DNA of 64,000 bases from Takakia lepidozioides (lineage: Eukaryota > Streptophyta > Takakiopsida > Takakiales > Takakiaceae): assembly GCA_030704615.1 (NCBI GenBank), contig CM060731.1:92112756-92176755 (forward strand). The letters run 5' to 3'. The notes under the pieces are model-generated. The model was not told where the DNA came from and did no database searches. It saw only the letters and a program-made list of their open reading frames with translations. Every line of letters starts with the position of its first letter. The stretch's first letter is position 1. Positions 57,866 to 64,000 of this stretch are shown piece after piece. A program made the position numbers and the translations under genes.

Positions 57866-58049
57866 AAGGGTGCCAATCCGCGGGAATACACTCCACTTCT
57901 TTCTGGGTGCGTGGTGACTCGGCCTCCACGTGTGATGACGTGGACTGAGACCCGTGATGTGGCATTTGCGCAAGGTGACGTGGCGTGAGCGCAGTCGCGC
58001 TCACGCGCTCACGTGCTCACGTGACCAGGCTCACGCCGAGGCATCCCTG

Positions 58050-58058
58050 TTCCGTGGT
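58050..58058 (+). repeat. 9-bp target duplication of MULE A2, right (TTCCGTGGT)
   Basis: Same nine bases as 46722-46730; also the first bases of the resumed integrase frame. Confidence 0.93.
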
Positions 58059-58814
58059 GAAGTCTATCTTGCGTAATTATGTGTCGGCAGACCAATTAGA
58101 CTGGGTGGAACACTTGGATGCGGCAGAATTCTGTTATAATAACACAAAATACTCCGCAACGGGATTTCCCCTTTCATATTGGTCTATGGAAAAGCACATT
58201 TGGTGCCGACAAGTTGGGCCGCCCAGGACGTTGAGGAACCGGCAGTAGCAGCGGTGTTGGAAGAACGCGAGCGTTTGTTGAAGCTCACAAAGTACAACAT
58301 AGCCAAAGCTAGGAAACGGTATGAACGGTAGGCGAATCGGAGGCGGAGGGAAGTTAAGTTTGAGGCAGACACGGAGGTCTGGTTGAACATCAAGAATTTT
58401 CGATTACCTCCGGAAGTGAGTCCGAAGTTCGTACCTCCGTATGCGGGGCCCTTTCGCATCCGGAAGGTTATGAATGAGGATGTGTACGAATTGGAGCTGT
58501 CGGCAAACAACAAGGTGCATCCGGTATTCCATGTCTCCCTTTTGAAGCCTTGCTTCAAAGATGAAGCGCGTCCGAATCGACATCAAGTGTTGCGTCTGCC
58601 ACCTATGCTGTTGGATCATGAAAATGAACCTGAGTACGAGGTGGAGGCAATACTTAAGTTGAGGAGGTTCAAGAATCGAGAATCGGAGTATCTCGTGAAA
58701 TGGAAGGGCTATCATCAAGTGGAGACAACTTGGGTGCGTGCCTCAGAAATGGGAAACGCATCCGAGGCGGTTGCAGCTTTCGAAGGGCGACCTCAAAAGC
58801 GGAAGAAGCGTTGA
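58059..58814 (+). pseudogene. Ty3 integrase C-terminal part and chromodomain, resumed after A2
   Basis: Continues NYVSADQLDWVEHLDAAEFCYNN, then the LTR-element integrase tail (FRLPPEVSPKFVPPYAGPFRIRKV, VHPVFHVSLLKP) and a chromodomain (EYEVEAILKLRRF, EYLVKWKGY, WVRASEM) with stop at 58812-58814. One base is missing near 58165 and a TAG at 58328-58330 replaces a Gln codon. Confidence 0.92.
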
Positions 58815-59718
58815 TGGGGACATCAACCTTGGATCATGGGGGAGGAAATGCATGCTTAGCCTGGCTTAGCTAGCTTAGGAATTCGATTGCAAAAACTTGT
58901 GTTGTACAAATTTTGTTATAAATGAAATGGTTTCCAAATATTGTGCGTCCTATTTTGTTTGGAATGGTGATGCATGGTATGGTTGGCTAGTGTGTAGAAT
59001 GCATGCTAGCTTACAAAAGTGGGAGAGGTAAATTGGATTAATCAAGTGTTTGTGTAGTGCCGAAATCGGGTGACACCCATCCAAGGGGCAAGGAAACTTG
59101 CGCCTTCTTTTGGGAGTTCACGTGCTAGTGCGCACTTGGCGTGTGCGCGTACTATAACTGCGCTACCGAGGGGGTTGTCTTGTAGTGCGGATTAACGCGG
59201 AAGCTACGTGTTCCGTTCACGTACTATAGTCGTGTAACCTCGGGACGAAGTCATAGTGCGGCTTTGGCGTGATCCCGTACCTCATGCCAACATTCCAAGG
59301 CGGACCCAATTGTAGTGATTGGGGCGCACGGTTGGTTCAAGGTTATCTTCCTAGTCCAAAAGGGTTCAAGGTGAATCCTTGCTCAAGGTGATGCCAAAAG
59401 CGACATCATGAGCGATCGCAAGCAATGTTGTTGCAGTAAGGCGATTCGATCCTCGGGGAGGATCGTACCTTGGCCTTGAAGTGGGCCAAGAAGAGTGCAC
59501 TGGGTGGAGCTTGAGAGGCTCCACCCTTGGCCGAGACTTGGAGGAAGTCGGCCGAACTAGCTAGTGGAGAGTAGAGTCAAGTGGGGGTTTGGTTCTTTGC
59601 CATGGGACGCCATGGTACGGAAAAAAACTCCTTGATGTGGGACGCCACAACTTGGATGTTAGTTTCTACAAAATGGACAAGTCGATGAGGACATCGACTC
59701 CCTGTTGGTAGGGGTGTG
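58815..59718 (+). other. Ty3 3' non-coding region
   Basis: Colinear with 20913-21818; no gene. Confidence 0.8.
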
Positions 59719-60448
59719 TGTCGCGGCCCTTTGCCTTGAGGGCATGGGGTCGGGACACAAGAAGGGCTCATGCCCCTGTGGTGGGGGCAGTGGCAACAAT
59801 AGGTACGGGGGCTGAAGCACCCTTAAGTACCCAAGGCACTCAAGGAGGCAGAGGCGCTCACTAGGTGGAGCCCCGCACACCGGGTTGCGATGGGGGTGGT
59901 TCCACGAGGGGTGGTGGTAGCTTAGTGGGTCTTAGTGGGGGTGGCAAAGGACTCACCATGGGGCGGAGACCTTGTGGTGGGAGTCTTGGGGAGTCTTGGG
60001 ACTCATCACGGTCCAATGGGACCATGGTCGGTGGGCCAAGACTCACCGCGACTCATCACCGGGAATGGAGGGTCTTCGTGGTGGTTCGCCATAAAATGAC
60101 TGGGTTGTTTGAAAAACCCCCGCGGACAGTCACAGAAGTATATATAGGGAGTAGTAACCCCGAGAACGGTGCAAGCCCGTTGGTGACCAAAAACTAGTGA
60201 GTAAGCGTGCGAGCCGGAAAGCGACCAAGGTGTAGGGAGCTGTTCCGGACTGCCAACAACTGGAAAGGGAATTTCCACTAGGCCCAAATTGAGAGAGGGT
60301 CTTGTGGAGGAGCAAAGGGGGACCGTTATGTCCCGGTGAGCAGCCGAAGCTCCAAGTTGGCCGGGCGGCCAGTTTGGGAGTTAGGCGCGCGCATCAAAGC
60401 GAGTAACTATGACTTGAAGGGGAGCTTACCGAAGTGAGATGCGCGACA
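59719..60448 (+). repeat. 3' LTR of the scrambled Ty3 element
   Basis: Starts TGTCGCGGCC, ends GATGCGCGACA, about 730 bp, with TATATATA near 60138-60145. Followed by a C-run, so the target duplication cannot be read. Confidence 0.88.
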
Positions 60449-61697
60449 CCCCCCCAGACTACACTATTGCATGTGAAAGGCACGGTTACTCTCTGGCCGG
60501 AGAAGAGTATTAGGAGGGGTGAATGTGTAAAGTGAGGTTCATGTTTGTAGACCCTGTTGTCCGATCCTAGTACTCATAGAAGTATTATCATATCAGTTTT
60601 TGAACATTTGGGCCATATCCACTGGCCATGACAGTTTATGTAGTCTCCGGCATATCCCTGTATGTTGGCCTTTTGTCTTGTTCATATGCAGGTGTGCCTG
60701 ACGCTATCTTTTCTCAATATGAACTGACATTTTCCTGACTTGTTGTCGTATCATTTCCCCGAGTATGTATATGCTGGATGGTCTTCTGTCTCCATGAAGT
60801 TTGGCTATTTGATTAATCTCATGTCTCATGGTTCATGCAGTTTTGTGTATGTTTCAAGTTTGCCCACCATGAGGGCTTATCAATTCCCCTTGCATGTGTG
60901 TGCATCCACCTTCTTGTTGCTACTTTAGGAGTCCCATCCTCATTCTTCTTGCTTTCTTGCATGTACAAGGACCTTGGGTGATTCTGCTGTTGCACAACAA
61001 CCACACTTTCAGTTTAGACTGCAGGTCCTTTGCACAACTCACACAATCCACTACAAGTACTTCTCTGCAAGGCTTTCCTAGTGTAGTGCAATCCATTGCC
61101 ACAGTGCCAGTGGAGTTGGCAAAATCAGTGAGCACCGTGTCGGCAGAAGCACTCTGACTCTTTGTACTACAAGTAATACCTGTCGCTGCAGTTCACAAGG
61201 GCGCAAACCACGCACCAGCACACCGTTCCCCACGTGGCCCCCGTTTATTCACCCGCATGCTAAATGGCTGTGTTATGTGGTCAACTTCCGCAGTCGCCAT
61301 TGGCACTGGGCATGTAGCACTGCAAGTGTCGTGGTCGACTGGCACGTGCCGCTCCGAGAACACATCCACGTGGCAACCGTGATGCTCGTCGCGGCCTTGC
61401 CACGTCGTCGTCCACGTCCGCATCCACATCCGCGTCCATGTGTCATCCCGCTCAGCTAAGTCATTCCACTCATGCGGAGGGAAAAGTCAAAGTCAGCCCA
61501 AAAGGTCAGACACACAGGCGGCTGGCGTGGTCACGCCACGTGCTGACCCAACAATAATCGCAATAATCGATGAGGAGTCGTTGAGGCATCTGCGTCCGCA
61601 ACCATTCCAATGATTGGATGTCCGATCCAACTTCCATGTCTGTTGTAACTAGTCGTTTACTACTTTAGTCGATCCCGGGTTTTTTGTCCATTATGTC
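60449..61697. other. No gene seen
   Basis: About 1.25 kb. AT-rich to about 61150; then 61190-61540 is GC-rich with repeated CACGT and ACGTGGC words, recalling the subterminal DNA of MULEs, but I find no matching inverted terminus or target duplication. Confidence 0.5.
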
Positions 61698-62492
61698 TCA
61701 AAATGAGTCGTTTCCCCAGTTGTAAATGACACGATTTCTTCTAGTGAAGCCTGAAGTAGTCAGAACATAGCGATGATGGTGGCAGGTAGACTTGAGTATG
61801 TCTGTCAAATCGTAGATCCTTGTTGGATAAGGAGGCAGAGATGGAGCTTCTTCAATGTAGGAGTCGTCCGGGATGATCTTCAAGGATTGTAGCGGGTAGT
61901 CAGTCGTCGCTGGTTTTCGATTAGTTCGTAGCAACAAGCAGTATGGCTCATTAATCCAACGAAGCTTAGCTTGTAATTGTTCGGTCTCGCAAACAGCCCA
62001 GAAGAGGATCCAACTATGCACTACCCTGCTGCTTGTGTACGTGTCGTTAGAGTGTTGCGTCACATAGAAAGAGGCGAGTCACTTTGCATACTTCTCAAAG
62101 TGGTAGGGCCGCTGCTTGTCAAACCCGTCGGCATACTGCTTAGAATGGCCATTGCGGTGAAGAAGCTCGAACAAGATCTCCTGGGCCCAATGCAGACGGT
62201 AAACCTGCGGGAAATAACTTGAAACGTGCGTAATAGGGTGGGGAAGAGGAGGGGGGTGAGGCAAAACCCAGACGTGGTGATACAAAACGTGTGACGAAGG
62301 GGAGAAGCAGGTAGGAGAGCTATGGCGGCGAACCTCGCTAACCTCAGTAGTCTTGACTAGGGTGGCGAAACCGCTAACGGGGGAATGAGAAATAGTAGAG
62401 ATAAGAAGAAGGTTTAGCAAGAGCACTAAATTGGCAGATAGCTGAGAGGTTAGCCGAGAGGCGCGAAGGAGGGCGGCGCTCTGCCCTCCCAT
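61698..62492 (-). pseudogene. Unrecognised ORF, about 260 codons, one in-frame stop
   Basis: From ATG at 62492 a single minus-strand frame runs to 61698 with only one stop, TGA at 62079-62081. The N-terminus is hydrophobic and Ser-rich (SANLVLLLNLLLIST), which could be a signal or transit peptide. Later parts look protein-like: VYRLHWAQEILFELLHRNGHSKQYADGFDKQ, then RWINEPYCLLL and SFTRRN-like basic stretches. A CAG-type junction before VYRLHWAQ (near 62200) may be a splice acceptor, so the N-terminal part could be partly intron. No family recognised. It is the only candidate for non-transposon coding in the right end. Confidence 0.4.
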
Positions 62493-62520
62493 CGTGAGTT
62501 TTTTTTATGAAGTGGTTGAC

Positions 62521-63472
62521 CCCTCTTGGATGAATCTGGACCCACACATTCTATCCCTGCTCTTTCAGCTATCCACGCCTCTGCACAAATCATGCATACA
62601 TCCTTGCCTTGCTGCTAGCAGCTAACAATAATAGCCTAGAATTGTTCCAGCAAACACCCCAACCCTACTTATCGCGCTAGTTCCTATGCTGATTTGCGTC
62701 TGCTTCCAACATGCATTCACCTTTTTGCCTAGATTGTTCCACCATTGACTAGGGTCGGAAACGTATTCATTCCAGAGCTTCTTCTTGTCTCTGTTATCTA
62801 TTTTTCAATACTTTCCTATTGCCACATTGGTAACATGTCAAAATCACTCCAATATCACCATAGATCCACGAACGAGCTAACTTGCAGAATTCAACATGGA
62901 AATTTAGGGACGACTCTGATAACAGGGAAAAACAGGTAGAAATGTGTTGAAGAAAGTGCCTTCATTAGTAGTGTCTTGTTCTATCAATTGCGCCGCTGTT
63001 GCTGCTGTTTCCAGTTGACCATCTACCCACGCAGATTTCTTGTAGCTATTGATCCATAGGGAATCAGAAGTAATCTTGTGTTTGAAATCCGGCCCTCTTG
63101 GATGAATCTAGACCTCTATTCCTGGTCTTTCAACTATCCCTGCCTATTTACAAATCATGAATACATCCTCAGCCTGCTAGCAGATGAAGCAGCTGACACC
63201 GACGGCGTGAAGTTCTTCCAGCAAACACCCCAACCCTACTTATTACAGTAGTTCCAATTCTGAATTGCATCTGCTTCTCTCTGTCTTCCAACAATCATTT
63301 ACCTTTTGGTCTCCACTCTCCCACCATTGACTGGGGTCGGAAAAAAGTTCAATCCAAAGCTTCTCCTCATCTCTGTTATCTGTTTTTGGATATTTTTCTA
63401 CTTTCACATTGGCAGTAACTTATTAGGGCCGAGTCTGATGAGAAGGCAAAACAAGCTGAAATAGGTCGATCA
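62521..63472 (+). repeat. Diverged direct duplication (62521-62952 and 63093-63472)
   Basis: Both halves begin CCCTCTTGGATGAATCT and proceed colinearly through CATGCATACATCC / CATGAATACATCC, CAGCAAACACCCCAACCC, CACCATTGACT and TCTCTGTTATCT, ending near AAAACAGGTAGAAAT / AAAACAAGCTGAAAT. Offset is 572 bp at the start. Divergence is substantial, so the duplication is old. No coding potential seen. Confidence 0.82.
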
Positions 63473-64000
63473 GGAAGAATACCAAATGATGGTACTAACA
63501 GGAGCCAAGAGCCCACACTTGCAGGATGGACAAACTTCTTCACATCGTGCACTAAGAGAATGCCACACCTTGCGATCGCGGTTGTCCTACCATCGTGCAA
63601 ATTCCAGTTGTGAGAGCTCATGCGGTGTACTCATAATCTGCAAATGTTTCCATCTGCGATCGGTGTGTGAAAGCCTTCCGCGATCAAGCACGCGAGGACA
63701 TCATCATCCCTTCCCCGCACTGCAAGACACCTCTCCCGGTTATTTTCGAGCATTTTGGGCAGGGTTCAAAAAAATTGACGTTGATGATGTGGCGAGATGA
63801 CGTGTTACTATGACACCCTATTCCTGCTCTACACTACCGTAGTCGGCAGGCTGATCCGGTAGTGAAGTGCCGAATATTTATTTTCTTTACAACAAAACAC
63901 TCCGGCATAACTTAAGGAAATTTCTAGATTTTACGGCAACGCCACGAGGAGATTTTAAGTAATTCGGCGGTGACTGCCAGCATGAACTTGCTCTATTTAC
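63473..64000. other. No gene seen
   Basis: About 0.5 kb to the window edge. A 104-codon plus-strand frame (63486-63800) has no recognisable features. Confidence 0.45.

Larger units (their letters stand above)
46731..58049 (+). mobile_element. MULE copy A2, 11,319 bp
   Basis: Same ends as A1 (CAACGACGCAATGG... and ...GAGGCATCCCTG) with a different 9-bp duplication, so an independent insertion and not a segmental duplication. It splits a Ty3 integrase: RVNSVV stops at 46730 and resumes as SVVKSILRNYV after 58049. Differences from A1 are mainly indels of one to about twenty bases, for example an extra GCTCACGT in the right terminus. Confidence 0.94.
43861..60448 (+). mobile_element. Scrambled Ty3/gypsy element, split by MULE A2
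   Basis: Same family as 15571-22543. Pieces in order: gag fragment (+), short RNase H/integrase junction fragment (+), inverted 5' LTR-primer site-gag start (-), RT to integrase (+), MULE A2, integrase end and chromodomain (+), non-coding region, 3' LTR ending 60448. It may be two nested copies rather than one. Confidence 0.8.

Noticed and set aside
27268-58049. Segmental duplication as explanation of A1 and A2
   Set aside because: Identity stops exactly at the element ends and each copy has its own 9-bp target duplication inside a different host retroelement.
61190-61540. A further MULE terminus
   Set aside because: Shares ACGTGGC-type words with the family A subterminal DNA, but neither the CAACGACGC nor the CAGGGATGCC end nor a target duplication is present.

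Overview
The window looks like a repeat-dense intergenic stretch of a large land-plant nuclear genome. The main support is a decayed PPR-DYW gene (plant organelle RNA-editing family), spliceosomal GT-AG introns, chromodomain Ty3/gypsy elements primed by initiator tRNA-Met, and Mutator-like elements (MULEs). The PPR spacing and the transposon load would fit a fern, lycophyte or hornwort better than a seed plant, but I cannot fix the clade. Almost everything is mobile DNA; no clearly intact host gene was found.

Layout. 1-8784 is a decayed, divergent MULE ('family B'): the transposase runs left on the minus strand and is cut by the window edge; a second gene runs right on the plus strand and carries an 18-unit palindrome array in its first intron. 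8893-13684 is a Ty3/gypsy copy with two internal inversions. 14127-15315 is a second, unrelated palindrome array ('type C'). 15571-22543 is a complete Ty3/gypsy chromodomain element with two LTRs and the target duplication CATGT. 22687-23880 holds an ORF whose N-terminus resembles the MULE transposase N-terminus. 24931-27258 plus 38574-38800 is an old gag-protease region split by MULE A1 (27268-38564). 38880-41400 holds short repeats, a SWIM zinc-finger relic and a possible SINE head. 41420-43137 is the PPR-DYW pseudogene. 43861-60448 is another scrambled Ty3/gypsy copy, split inside its integrase by MULE A2 (46731-58049). 60449-64000 is mostly unassigned, with one broken ORF and a direct duplication.

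The most notable system is MULE family A. Two near-identical copies of 11,297 and 11,319 bp are bounded by exact 9-bp target duplications, and each interrupts a reading frame that resumes on the far side. Each has two divergent genes: (i) a MULE transposase with an N-terminal zinc-binding region, DDE-type core, CxxH and C-terminal SWIM finger; (ii) a large, intron-rich gene joining a ParB-like module (VWDGNHRLLAW) to a C-terminal region with the architecture of a beta-class DNA amino-methyltransferase, with altered catalytic motifs. The introns of gene (ii) carry regularly spaced palindromes. The palindrome core TCGTTGACGA is shared between families A and B although the arms are entirely different, and arm changes are often compensated. 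I infer that the palindromes may be recognition sites for an element-encoded protein (ParB-like/methyltransferase-like, or the transposase zinc finger), which would make this a transposon with its own DNA-marking or partition-like module. This is untested.
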